A DNA stretch of 64,000 bases, taken from Bagarius yarrelli (taxonomy: Eukaryota; Chordata; Actinopteri; Siluriformes; Sisoridae). A model generated the notes under the pieces. It had not been told where the DNA came from and did no database searches. It was given only the letters and a program-made list of their open reading frames with translations. Position numbers and translations under genes: made by a program. How positions within the stretch are numbered: the stretch's first letter is position 1; the number at the start of each line of letters is the position of its first letter. Positions 1 to 10,876 of the stretch are shown here, piece by piece. The stretch is taken from the NCBI GenBank assembly GCA_005784505.1, contig VCAZ01000001.1, positions 274,501 through 338,500 of the forward strand, written 5' to 3'.

Positions 1-104
1 AAGGGCCTTGCTCAGGGGTCCAGCAGTGGTGGCTTGGGAATCGAACCCACAATTTTCAGGTTGGCAGTCCAACACCTTAACCATGAGCCACCAGATCCCA
101 ACCA
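1..104 (-). repeat. V-type tRNA-derived SINE, truncated
   Basis: This is the reverse complement of the tRNA-like head and conserved central part of the SINE that recurs across the window. On the minus strand it has an A-box-like TGGCTCATGGTTAAGG, a B-box-like GGTTCGATTCCC (degenerate here) and the GAGCAAGGCCCTT block. The 3' part lies outside the window. Confidence 0.8.
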
Positions 105-2866
105 CAATTATTTTTCAAATCATTGCTGCTTAACTACATACCCATCTCTCTTGCAATAATTCCAGTCTGGCTTTTGTCCCCTTTAGAGCACAAAAACAGC
201 ATTACTTAAAATAATAAATGACTTCCTTCTAGCGGTTGACTCTGGTCTACTATTCATTTTTCTCCTGTTTGATTTGACACAATAACATATACTATCCTTC
301 TGGACAGACTATCCTCTATCGGTATCACTAACACACCCCTTAACTGGTTCCAGTAATACCATCAAACCTGCACTCAGTTTATTTAATTAAAATCTTTTAC
401 CGCTCACCCAGTCTCTGTTAACCCAGGTGTGCCTCAGGGCTCTCTCCTGGGGCCCCCGGGTTTTTCATTTACCCTCTTCCCCATATTTCTTTGCAAACAT
501 AAGGTTAACTTACATTGCTAGGCAGATAACACACAGTTCTATCTTTTAACCAAACCCAACTACAAAATCCCAACTTAAAAGACAAGCGCATTTGTCTGTA
601 AACTGAGTATTAAATACTGTCACTATGTTTTTAACTATGTCATGTTTTGGCTAGTTACCTGGATGTGCGGCCATATTGGAGATCGGTTCAGTTGTGAAAT
701 CTGTTCAGTTCAGTGCCTTTGGCTCCATCTGAAATTGTATACTCCCGTACAGTATACTAGGCGAAACTCAGTGTGTGAAGCGAGTAGTATATCTAAAGCC
801 TTAGTATGCAAATTAAATGCGAGAAATGTTTTCAGATGACCTACTACTCCCACCTGGTTTTAACGTACGCGTATGATGTATTTTTCCATGTGGCCGCAGG
901 AGAGATGACTCATAATATGTGGAAGTGGTGGAAAGCGCCGGATGTGGCACGTATTTACACATGCTTAGATACAGAGTCATTGTTTACGTCCAGTGCCACC
1001 AATATAACCAACTTCCCAGCTGATGACGTAGTGTGTAAACACTTGATACACATGAATTTGTTGACTAAGCTAAAAGGAACCGGTGTTGTGTTTTGTGTAA
1101 TAGGTCTTTGCCCTTTGCCCAATGACAGCTGGGATCGGTTCCAGCAGATCCCTGTGACCTTGAGGAATTAGCAGGTCTAGACTCCAGATGAATGGTAATT
1201 AATTATAATGTTAATTTTTTTCAATGACTGAACTGCTCAATAATTACATAGATTACCTGCATAGGTTGTTGTACCACTGAAGTACATTTAGAAAATGTAA
1301 AAGAATTCTCCAATGGTGAACCAGCAATAGAGCAGAGCTTAAGACAGACAAAAGTTACTTGGTCCCACATTATTCATTTGCTTACCAGAGTTCTTACCAT
1401 TAGTTCTGAAAGATCTGCTGACACCAAGTGGACAATAAAGAACACTGCACATTATGAGTGTATTGACCCAATAGATGAGCAGAACATGATGAAAGATAAC
1501 CTAAAAAAACTAAACAGTCAGTCTGTTCCTGCTAGAATAGCCATGCAATGCAAAAGACTAATAGTTTATAGTTACTTAATATATGCTATACTAGTCACTA
1601 AACAACACACGTTAAGTTAAGAGAGACGCCAAGTGAAAAAATGTCTTCCGGAGAGTAATAAAATCACTACGTAATGTTGGAGAACTGCGTTAACAGGAAC
1701 TACCAGCACAGACCACTAACAGAAATAACCACAGATTAACTACACAGCTGAGCTCCTACAAGCTCTATTTCAATAAAGCATAACACTAATAAAGCTAAAG
1801 TACTGTTAACTGTAACTCTACTGCCCACTAGTGGTACAAAGCATACAACGCACACTGAATAGAGTTAAAAATATTACTGTAGTGATCATTTATTATAAAA
1901 CAATACAATAAAAGTCAAAGTCAAACTACTGAAGGAATTCCCTTACAGTTATATATAAATAAAAAAACCTAAAATGTTACTTATATGATGTCCATGTCTA
2001 CAATCTTTACAATCTCTTAACAATTCCAACTTTGTAAAAATGTTGTCATTTTGGGAAAGAAACAGTTGTGTGTGCATGTGGCAGCAAAATGTCAAAGGAA
2101 CTTCTTGTCAAATATTAAATACCTGTATATATTTAAAAAAAATCTGTTTTCCAGCGAGGTTTAGTTCATTTAGTAGTGTAACTGCAGAGTTATTATCCTT
2201 AAGTAAGATACCATTACATGGCCACTCATCACAGCTAGCTTTACAAGTTTTTTTTAACTATAGCACATGACCGGTATATGTTGAGGAGAGCAGCAGTTAA
2301 GCAGAAGACAGATTAAACAGGCTTACAGTAGACTGAAAATAACTTAGAGGTCCTTATATATATAATATGTTTTTCTGCAGGATTTTAACATTGATTTCAT
2401 TATATTTACATGCTGTTATCTAATATTTATACTATTATTTAAACACATAAAAGTTTCTCAGTGACTTTTGTCTCGATACCATCACCTCTTTGCTTATTCT
2501 GGAATGTTTAGACTTAAAATGTATTATTTATATTCTGAATGTACATGTATATTGCTATAAAACTGCTCTGTAACAATGTATATTGTTAAAAAGTTATAAG
2601 TTCTAACCTAATAAAAACTGTGAATGAAGGCATGCAACTAACAACAAATAAAAGAAGAAAACTGCACTTACTTAGTAGTCATGATGATCATACTCGCATA
2701 AACATAATAAAATTTGAGGTATTTATTTTTTTAAGCACACTGGATTATAAAAGACATTTTACTGTGTTTAATGTACTCTAATAATTTAAGTATATTATCG
2801 TTATAGACGAAATGTTATTTGAATAAAGTAAATACTAAAAATAGTGATCATTTTTTTCTTTCACAG
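105..2866. other. No recognisable gene; AT-rich non-coding DNA
   Basis: I see no exon with homology I recognise. Short open frames here (for example 806-1171) are not supported by codon pattern or splice sites, and the 3' end of that frame is an interspersed-repeat tail. If the membrane-tail gene at 5634-6130 has upstream exons in this direction, this stretch would be intron. Confidence 0.6.
1090..1175 (+). repeat. Teleost LINE/SINE 3'-tail fragment
   Basis: The segment contains the diagnostic CCCAATGACAGCTGGGAT...TTCCAGCAGATCCC...GAGGAATTAGCAG series. A second copy of the same tail, less decayed, lies at 22430-22560. This is a common interspersed-repeat end in fish genomes; the exact family cannot be named from this fragment. 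Confidence 0.6.
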
Positions 2867-3022
2867 TTAAAATCTGATGCCAACATACTGAGTTGTCTTG
2901 AACATGTTACAGACCTCAAGTCTATTATTACTGCAGCTATTAATAGCAAAAACTCCATGCACTTAACAGGAGGTGTACTCACATGTCCAGTGTTTGACCC
3001 AGCTGCTCTCTTTCTTCATTAG

Positions 3023-3330
3023 TCCTCCTCTTGCCTTCAAACGAACACGCAGCGACAAATCTATACCCCGAACAGGCACTTTCTCACATATATACAAATA
3101 TTTGCAAACCACCATGGTGAAGTGCCTGATCCGGATCAAGACAAAAGTCAACGTTCACCTGCGAATGATTAATCACTGTTACCGTGATGTAAAGGTGCGG
3201 GTACTGACACTGGGGCCGAGACTTCTGGGTAATGTTTTGGGTGCTCTGCCTCTAATACCAGCTTTGCCAGAGTCCAGTAGCTCGTCTGGAATCAGCCTGT
3301 CTCCATATGGACAAAGTCTCAGAGTATCAG
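3023..3330 (+). CDS. Candidate penultimate exon of FRMD3/5-like gene
   Basis: This is an open stretch between a plausible acceptor (pyrimidine-rich tract ending TTCATTAG) and a GTAGTA donor at 3331. It ends in a serine/proline-rich segment (ALPESSSSSGISLSPYGQS). The exon leaves one base, G, and the downstream terminal exon begins with AA, so the frames join as a Glu codon. The first two thirds of this reading frame look unlike the polar linker expected between a FERM domain and the membrane tail, and another frame reads as more polar. The exon could therefore have a different 5' boundary, carry a frameshift, or be non-coding. No FERM-domain exon was seen in the window. Confidence 0.35.
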
Positions 3331-3953
3331 GTAGTACTTAATGTTGCTATCAAACATAAAGTGTATTTTTTTTTTTTGATAATTTTTAATTTTGGGGTGA
3401 TGTAGTTACTGTATTTAAATATCATAATCAGGAATAACACCAAGGATGTGACTCTGAAACACAGCTCTGCTATTATTATTATTTTATTGTGAATTGTGGT
3501 CGATGACTTTTAGCTAATACGTGATGGTAAATAAGAGACTGGTGGTGAAAGTAGACACGGAGATAACTGCAAAAAAAGGAGTTTAATTTGGTCATTTTGG
3601 AGGCTATAATTCTACTGGTTTTACAGGTGTGTAGAAAAGATCTATCCATGTGTGACAAACGTCTATGGCCTTAAATATTTTATCTGTTACATTCTGATAA
3701 TTTAGCTTAATAAGCTCTAAGTTCCCTTTTCATGTGTTTGGGAAGGATTTAATACCAGCAAGAGTTTAAGACACCTAATCATACACCTTAGGGTACCGGA
3801 TGTAGATTGCCTGATAAACCCAATGTTGCTTTTTCTTGAAACATTTACAGCTCACTGTCATTTGTACAGCTTTAAGATTCACTACCTCTATGAGTTCTAA
3901 CTACGTCTAGGTTCTAGTTTAGTTGCTACCTGCATCTGTAGGACACTGTAGGA

Positions 3954-3972
3954 ACCCTAACCCTAACCCTAA
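3954..3972. repeat. Interstitial telomere-like repeat
   Basis: Three consecutive CCCTAA units (vertebrate telomere motif on the complementary strand). The run is far too short to be a telomere. Confidence 0.7.
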
Positions 3973-4347
3973 ACTTAGAACATTGAAGACTGGGAACTAG
4001 TTTATCACGAGGAATCTAAAGGATGTGCACTACCACATATTCATCCTACCTCATCACAGGATGTTTCTTAGGTTTGTTCTGGGGTTTAATCCTGCCAATA
4101 CCAGTTTTTCATGTTAGCCTAGCGCTCTCACCATGTACCCTCATAAGGTAAATCAAAAAAGGCATCTGTCTATTTAATTATCTTAACAACAGGCTTCTTT
4201 CTATGCAACACTAGAGGGAATAGGTGTTTGGATAAAACCATTTGTTGACTCAGTTCCTTTGAGGCACTTTATGGATGAGGCCTGTGTAACCTCAGCATCC
4301 ACTCTGCTAGAAATATTGCCATTAGAAGAACTTTAATGTTGAATGTC

Positions 4348-5182
4348 CAGTGGTGGAAAAAGCGTAAATAAGTATTTTGTTAAAAAAAAACTACTCAAGT
4401 TACTGCATTACAAAGTACTTAGCTACGTATTTACTTAGTCTACCTTATTCACAATGTTAGTTTTCTGTTGGCTGCTATGTTTTGTTCCTGGTTTTTACCT
4501 GGAACAGAATAAATATGTTTAATCTACAGGATTGTTTTGGCTGAAAAACATTTATTGAACTGATGAACAGAAACAAAATCACTATAATTCAGATGATCCT
4601 TAAGTGTCAGACAGTAAAAAAATACTAAACTACTAGATATTGAAAGCAACAAATTTTCCTAAATAAACTCACACAGTATTTAACCTATAAAATCTACACA
4701 TATATAGAAAATCTACATCATATATGATCCCCTTACAAATGCTTCACGCCATAAAAGCTGTATTTATAATCTGTGTCGAATTTTCAAAAAAAGAAAACAC
4801 ATCACATTAGCTGAAGAATTCTTATCGCTGTCATTATCGCGTGGTCTGCCGCTGTCCTCTGTAGACATCTCCATTTCTTCTGAATCGGAACTCTTCTCAA
4901 CGTAAAGTGTTGCTAACTGGCGGCAGGTCTTTTTTTTTATTATTTACTAAGCCGAACCCTCTTGTTGGCTAGTGCCTTGATTCGCTCATTGATCTCACAA
5001 ATGAATTTACAGATTTTTTTTGTTCTTTCTACTTAAAAATGAAAAATAAAGTTAAATAGTTTATTTTCAAACAACTCAAGTAAAAGTATCACCGTTTATT
5101 ATAGTCAAACAGGAGAAACAGTTGAAAAATCTACTCAAGCGCTGTAATGAAAGTATTTGTAATTAGTTAGTTTCCACGGCTG
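4348..5182. mobile_element. hAT-like non-autonomous element
   Basis: The left end reads CAGTGGTGGAAA followed by a 'constant plus aagta' type sequence. The right end, TTTCCACGGCTG, is its imperfect inverted complement. The subterminal parts (AAGTAAAAGTA, TACTCAAG) are the usual composition of fish hAT-type miniature elements. No transposase frame is present. I could not identify a clean 8-bp target duplication, so the boundaries are approximate. Confidence 0.55.
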
Positions 5183-5633
5183 TGAAAAGCTCTTCTACAG
5201 CCTGCATGTGTTGCTGTGGCATGGTCTTACCCTCAAACCTTCATAAGGTTATATAAATCTTGCTCGTACTCCAGGCGGTGCATTGCTATCATCCTGTCAG
5301 GTTGCCTATTTGGCTTCACACCAGGATTAAAACTTGCCAGTTTCAACTGGCCATAATTTTGATGATGTTGTGCAAATTCCTCTGAAGTAGAACATCTCAG
5401 GTTGGGCATGTAACCAGAAAAATGAGGAACAAGATGCTTACAGTGTCATACATTCTGCTAGAAAACCACATCAATTCGGATAAAAATCTACTTTACATTA
5501 GAATAGCTACACAGCTGCCTTAGATTAAGATGAAAAACTGCTGCCACTCGGTTGGTTGACTGAATAACTGTATAATGATGTAAGAGAACTTATGCTAATT
5601 TTAATCTTTCTTATTTATTTTAATATTTTTCAG

Positions 5634-6130
5634 AATCGTCCCATGCTAGCAGTAACTATAAGCCTGAGCACTCCATTAGGCAATGCGGTGGACGAGAGGA
5701 TAAAAATAGGAAAGAGGAATTTACAGACGTATCCCACAAGCTCTTTAGTGATGTTCTTCCCACACCAGAACATGACAGCACACATGACCAGGAGGTGAGG
5801 GATCCAGAAACAGTCCCTACTAAAGAAAGTTCACTTGTCCAGGGTGGAAGCCATAAATCTGTACAAAAAAACAAATTAAATACTTCTGGTCCAAAGACAG
5901 CGCAGGCTGGGCAGGTGTTAAGCACGTTGGTTTTGGTGACGCTTGTTCTGCTCCTGGCCCTCCTCCTGCTTCTCATTGCTTTAACAGAATCCCAACTTGA
6001 TATGCCTTTTCTAAGAGACATCCGTGAGACACCTGAATTCCAACAACTCCACTATGCCTATTTTTGTCCATTAAGACGGTGGCTGACCTGCACACTGCGC
6101 TGGATGGGGGTCCAACTGATAAAAGAGTAA
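5634..6130 (+). CDS. FRMD3/FRMD5-like protein, C-terminal membrane-tail exon
   Basis: The terminal exon opens after a TTTTTCAG acceptor and runs in frame to TAA at 6128-6130. It encodes about 165 residues: a polar Ser/Glu/Lys-rich linker, a short VLPTPEH motif, a strongly hydrophobic single membrane helix (LSTLVLVTLVLLLALLLLLI), and a conserved tail with LTESQLD, FLRDIRETPEF and YFCPLRRW. From family knowledge, this helix-plus-tail arrangement is the C-terminus of the FERM-domain proteins FRMD3 and FRMD5. These are membrane-anchored, FERM-containing proteins implicated in adhesion and cytoskeletal organisation. The tail alone does not decide between the two. The N-terminal FERM/FA exons are not in the window, so they lie beyond its left edge or are lost. 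A polyadenylation hexamer follows at 6285. Confidence 0.68.
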
Positions 6131-6284
6131 ACGAGCCGCTCTATTTTTAAAAAATATTTTAATAGCTTTATTTTTTTTGTTTGTTAATAATATATTTTTT
6201 CTGCACTAAACTTTATTTATTGTATTTAAAATATTCCAGGTTCGTTGCCACATCCTTTTTCAAACATTGTGGTGCACTTTTAGA

Positions 6285-6290
6285 AATAAA
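6285..6290 (+). promoter_or_regulatory. Polyadenylation signal AATAAA
   Basis: A canonical hexamer lies 155 bases after the stop codon of the membrane-tail exon, giving a plausible 3'UTR end near 6305-6320. Confidence 0.5.
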
Positions 6291-6319
6291 CATCAGTGGT
6301 TTTAAAGCTAATGTAAAAA

Positions 6320-7571
6320 AAGGGTTAGAGTTTGAATAAATCCACTATTAAACCATGAACCATGCAGCTTCACCACCCAGTCAAATCAGCTCCTCTACTG
6401 CTGCATTTAAGACTTTATTTTGTGCAGTGCAGAATGTTTTCAGATGATATAACACAAAATTATAAAATACTCAGTTGTGGTATACAGAACATTATAAAGC
6501 AATGTACTTTCAGGTTGGTAATAGCAAGAGAGCCCAAATGTCTATCCTACTGGGTTAATATATACACACAACTGAGCTATTCCTTTTTTACTCGCCATAT
6601 CGTATCTATGTTATATACTATATTATTTAAAAAGTCTTGTGCTGCAACAAAAACACCAGCAATAATACTGTTAAGAGCGATACGAAGGATAGGAATGTTT
6701 AGAGGGTTGTCTAAAATTTGATCAGGTTTTAGAAGTGTTATTTAAAAATCATTAGGTGGTTTCTGCAGAGTAAATATTCTAAAAAGATTGATGACCAGCG
6801 GAGTGTGAGATATTCCCAACAGGATATAACACATCATACATTGCTGGATTAAAAGTGATGAGATATCTGATCAGGCAAGTCGATAGGTCAGGCAAAGCTA
6901 GAATAGGATGAAGGAGATCTTCCTACCGAACACGAGGTTTAAGATGATTTTTCTAGTAAAAGGGGGTTTAAATATCCTACCCTATCCTATGCAGTAATGA
7001 CATAAATATGTGAGTAAAATATATATTCAATAAATGCTAATGGCACATGATTTTTTCTTGACTTTTCTTGACAACATGAACAAATGAAAATCCAGTTCAG
7101 ACCTGTATATATACGTAATTCTGTTTGCTTTAGTGGATCTATCATATCATATTCAACTATATTTATCATATATATGTTTATCATATATTTAACCATACAA
7201 TTTTAGATAAAAGTATAAACTATGTAGGTGTACATATTTCACACACATTGTGTTACTTCCTATCACGGAATTCATCAGTGCTGTGAGTTTTGTTGTGCAT
7301 GAAGTAAAGACACTTTTCCCAAAAATTTCTTCCAGTACACTTCCTAAACGATGTATGTAAAGAATAATCTGTAATAAAGTACTTATAGTAGGAGGTTGAC
7401 TGAAATAAGGTGATTTCTGAAACTATCAAATTCTCTGCTGATTTTTTTCTTTGTTTTGGTGTCTGTTGGTGCGGCTCAGCAGGGTTTGTTAGCATTATAA
7501 AGTGCCAGAACCGCCATATCTATGGCGAGAACGGCCAGTAAAAATCACTTCCAGTGCATGCATTTGTTTGT

Positions 7572-7605
<34 letters not shown>

Positions 7606-8183
7606 CAATACAAGTTGTTATGTCAATATAAAGTAATTAATTTGTTGACCAAATGCTGCATTAGTGAGGAAAGAACTGCTGTATGTTTGTCAATAAGACT
7701 GAGAAGACGGTCATATTAGCAGCGCCTCAAGGGGTTAAACTAATGTAACAAACATACACACAAGTTCGTCCCAAATGTTTAATGCCATGATTGTTTTATA
7801 TCCAGCTGGTCGCCTTGGTTAGCTAGTGAAGATGCATCTTTAAAGCCTGTGTGTAGAAAGAGCAAATTACAGCATTTCAGCTCTTTTTATTGTCCCACAC
7901 ATTCTGCTGTTATGATTAGGAAATAACAATAGCTACATTATAGAATTTTATAAAACAACAAACATTTTTACCTTTTTAAATACATTTTATTTTTTAATTT
8001 TGTGTCATATCCTTCTTCTAAATAAAAAAACCCCAAAACATTCATATTCCTGTTCAGTTTATATTGATCTTGTAAACAAACTTAGTTTGCCAGATGGTGG
8101 GGTGCTGGAAAGCAAGGGGCAGTTATTATACTCAAAAGCTACTGGATTTTTGCCCCTTTGTTTTTGTTGTTTGTATTTGTTAG
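6320..8183. other. Intergenic; no gene seen
   Basis: AT-rich DNA with a CA microsatellite at 7573-7602. Open frames here are short and without recognisable motifs. The last part ends in a strong pyrimidine tract and TAG that could serve as the acceptor of the first lectin copy. Confidence 0.5.
7573..7602. repeat. (CA)n microsatellite
   Basis: About 15 uninterrupted CA units. Confidence 0.95.
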
Positions 8184-8784
8184 TCAAAAGCCTGAAGCCC
8201 TAGAGGAGGTAAATAAATTTAAAATTGACCTAAAAGCTCATCTTTCAGTTAGAAGTTGGATTGGACTTAACAAGAGACCAGATCAGATGGACTTCAGTCA
8301 GTGGTCTGATGGAACTGTGTTTAAATTTGCCCTATGGCAAAGTGGTAAACCAGACAACAAAGCCACTGAACACTGTGCTTCTGCATACAATGCTCAGCTT
8401 AATGATTATGGATGTGAAAATCTGATACCGTTTGTTTGCTACACATGGGAGCCCACACTAATCTTTGTTCAAGATCTGAAGACCTGGTATGAGGCACTGG
8501 TACGCTGTAGGACCTGGTACACTGAGCTGATAAGTCTGAGCACAGAGAGAGATTTCTTATTAGTCAACGCCAAATTTACAGTATTACAGAGTGTTAGTGT
8601 GTGGACCGGGCTGAACTTTCTGGACGGCTCATGGTTTTGGTCGAACAATGAAACTGTAATGAACCCAAACTCACTGCCTTCATGTCCCATCAAACCTTTC
8701 CATTGTGGAGCCAAAGTCGGAGGTACCATCTTGGAGAACGCAGACTGTATGAAGAAAATGAGCTTCATCTGCTACCAGTTTTGA
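8184..8784 (+). CDS. C-type lectin with two CTLDs, copy 1 (5'-incomplete)
   Basis: An open frame follows a long pyrimidine tract and TTGTTAG acceptor and ends at TGA 8782-8784. It encodes most of a first C-type-lectin domain (WIGL, QWSDGT, CENLIPFVC motifs) and a complete second one (WTGLNF, ending CMKKMSFICYQF). From 8251 to 8792 the DNA matches the copy at 20211-20752 with one mismatch that I could find (8504 G versus 20464 A, Arg versus His). Upstream of 8251 the two copies are only distantly alignable (EALEEVNKFKIDL versus DSEEELSKFKLDV). No signal-peptide exon or conserved N-terminal CTLD strand is visible upstream, so this copy may be a pseudogene, or its first exon may be too short to recognise. 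It is followed by a donor-like GGGTATGT just after the stop and a 3'UTR-like exon near 8982. Confidence 0.65.
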
Positions 8785-8981
8785 GGGTATGTGTGTCATT
8801 CACTAATATCTAATAACACTGACAGCCAGAAACCAAAGCAGTTATTTTAAATAGATTTTTTTGAATTTATCATCTATACATGGTATGAAGTATATGAGTA
8901 TTCTTTAACAAACGATGTACAGTATATATCATCAAATGTTAATAAATAAATAAAACGTTTTTGCCATTTATCTTTCAAAAG

Positions 8982-9045
8982 GTAAAGAAGTTGACTTTAA
9001 CAAGAAAATGACAAGATAAAGAACAAAAGGAAAGATACTGTATGT
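8982..9045 (+). other. Probable 3'UTR exon of lectin copy 1
   Basis: The stretch after a TTTCAAAAG acceptor resembles, with divergence, the 3'UTR exon of the second lectin copy (shared ATGACAAGAT and AAAAGGA elements). This suggests both genes carry an intron just behind their stop codons. Confidence 0.45.
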
Positions 9046-9065
9046 GATACTGTATCTGTGTTTGC

Positions 9066-9091
9066 GTGTGTGTGTGTGTGTGTGTGTGTGT
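9066..9091. repeat. (GT)n microsatellite
   Basis: Thirteen GT units. Confidence 0.9.
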
Positions 9092-9464
9092 TATTAAGTA
9101 ATTGCTGTTTAATTATAATTGGTTGTAATTATAAGTTGTTGAATTTTACTTGAATTAATTAATAGCAAATGTTTCATTATTCCTCTTGTAATAATCATCT
9201 CAACAGATTTAGATTAGTTTATATTATGCTGTAAATGCTGGATGGGTTTCAGAGCTAATGTTCTGTATGTTATGATTAAACTCCAACTCTCTATAGGTAA
9301 AAAGGGTAAAATACTGTAATTAATGTTGAATTAAATTAATAACAATTAAATTAATAACAAAAAATTTACAACCTGCATAAACAATTCACACCATTTTAAT
9401 CATTATTAAACAAAAGAAAAACATTTATTTCATATTGACTTATGATCATTTCCTTACTAGCTCT

Positions 9465-9469
<5 letters not shown>
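9092..9469. other. Non-coding spacer
   Basis: AT-rich DNA between the first lectin copy and the TC tract; nothing recognisable. Confidence 0.6.
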
Positions 9470-9521
<52 letters not shown>

Positions 9522-9526
9522 ATCTG

Positions 9527-9609
<83 letters not shown>

Positions 9610-10494
9610 CTTTCTCTGTCTCTCTATAATCTGTCCTCTCTAAATATCTCTCTTTCTCTCTCTCTCTCTTCTCTCCTCTCCTTCGTATCTCTGTCCTCTC
9701 TCTGTCTCTCTCTCTGACTATCCTCTCTCTTCTTCCATTCTCCCCTCTGTCCTCTCTTCGTCCTATATACTGTCCAACCTCCTTTCTTAGCCTCTTAACC
9801 CTCTCTGATTCTTACTTCCGGTAAAAAATCGTATACGCTTTATGCTTGCTTTCTCTGTCTCTCTCTCTCTTCGCTCTCTCTCTGTCTCTCTCTCGCTATA
9901 TCTCTCCTTGTCTCTCCCCCTATCTGCTCTTCCTCTCTTATCTCTCTATCTCGCTTAGATCTCTAGAGATCTCTAATCATAGAGATATCTCTCTCTCCTT
10001 GTCGGTATTTCTCTCCTCTCTTATTCTTCCTCTATCCGTATTTCTCTATCTCTATCTATAGTCATCGTCTTATCTATATCTTCTCTCTAGTTATCTCTAT
10101 CATCTGTCTTTCTCTATCTGTTCTCGATCTAGATATCTATATATCTCTCTGTCTATCTATCTATATCTTTTCTCCTCACTCTATCTATATCTCTCTCAAT
10201 CTCATTATCCATATCTTCTATCTCGCTCTCTATCTCATCTGTCTATTGCTTCTCTATCTAAGTCTTTGTTCTCTATCTTATCTATCTCTATATCTATATC
10301 TATCTCCTCTGTCTTCCTATAGTCTATATCGGGCCACCTATCGGATACTCTCTATATCTCTCTATCTCTCTCTCTCTCCTCGCCTATCTCATATCCTATA
10401 TCTCACTCTCTGTCTCTCTCTCTCATCTCTCCTCTATGGCTCTCTCTATCCTCTCTCTGTATCTCTCTCTCTTACCCTCTCACCTCGTTCTCTC

Positions 10495-10584
<90 letters not shown>

Positions 10585-10673
10585 TCTCTCCTCTCTCTCT
10601 CTCTGTCGTCTACCTGTCTCTGATCTCTGTCGTCTCTCTCTTTTCTCATCGCGTCTCTCTCTCTCTCTCTCTG
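9470..10673. repeat. 1.2 kb TC-rich microsatellite tract
   Basis: The tract is dominated by TC dinucleotides with pure blocks (for example 9541-9600 and 10500-10562) and degenerate interruptions (TATC, TGTC, TTCC). Long open frames through it (Ser/Leu-rich or Arg/Glu-rich) are composition artefacts. It abuts the 5' end of the LINE at about 10674, which matters for the element's target preference. Confidence 0.92.
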
Positions 10674-10876
10674 TGCGCATGCGTGAGCGAGTGAGTGAAT
10701 GCGAGCGTGGTGAGTGCGGTTACTTGGCGTGAGTGAGTTTTCTATCTTTTTTCTATCTTTTTTTTCTGCGGGTTTGTGTTTTATTTAATACGGTGTTTAG
10801 TTTTAGTGGTTTAGTTTAAGTGGTTTAGTTTTGTTGGTTTGGTGGCGGCGGCGGCGACCGGTTTTAACCGGGAGTC

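Larger units (their letters stand above)
3331..5633 (+). other. Putative intron of FRMD3/5-like gene
   Basis: The stretch is non-coding. It contains a short interstitial telomere-like run (3954-3972) and a hAT-like non-autonomous element (4348-5182). It ends in a TTTTTCAG acceptor at 5631-5633. Confidence 0.5.

Noticed and set aside
806..1171. 121-codon open frame
   Set aside because: Its 3' quarter is an interspersed-repeat tail and the rest shows no recognisable domain.
2867..2970. Possible exon (KSDANILSCLEHV...) after a good CTTTCACAG acceptor
   Set aside because: No GT donor gives a phase that joins the candidate exon at 3023, and the peptide resembles no part of the FRMD3/5 family.
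3954..3972. Telomere or chromosome fusion point
   Set aside because: Three CCCTAA units (and a degenerate cluster at 49161-49195) are too few to claim a fusion site.
9435..10732. Several 60-125-codon Ser/Leu-rich or Arg/Glu-rich open frames
   Set aside because: They are translations of the TC-rich microsatellite tract and carry no independent evidence of coding.
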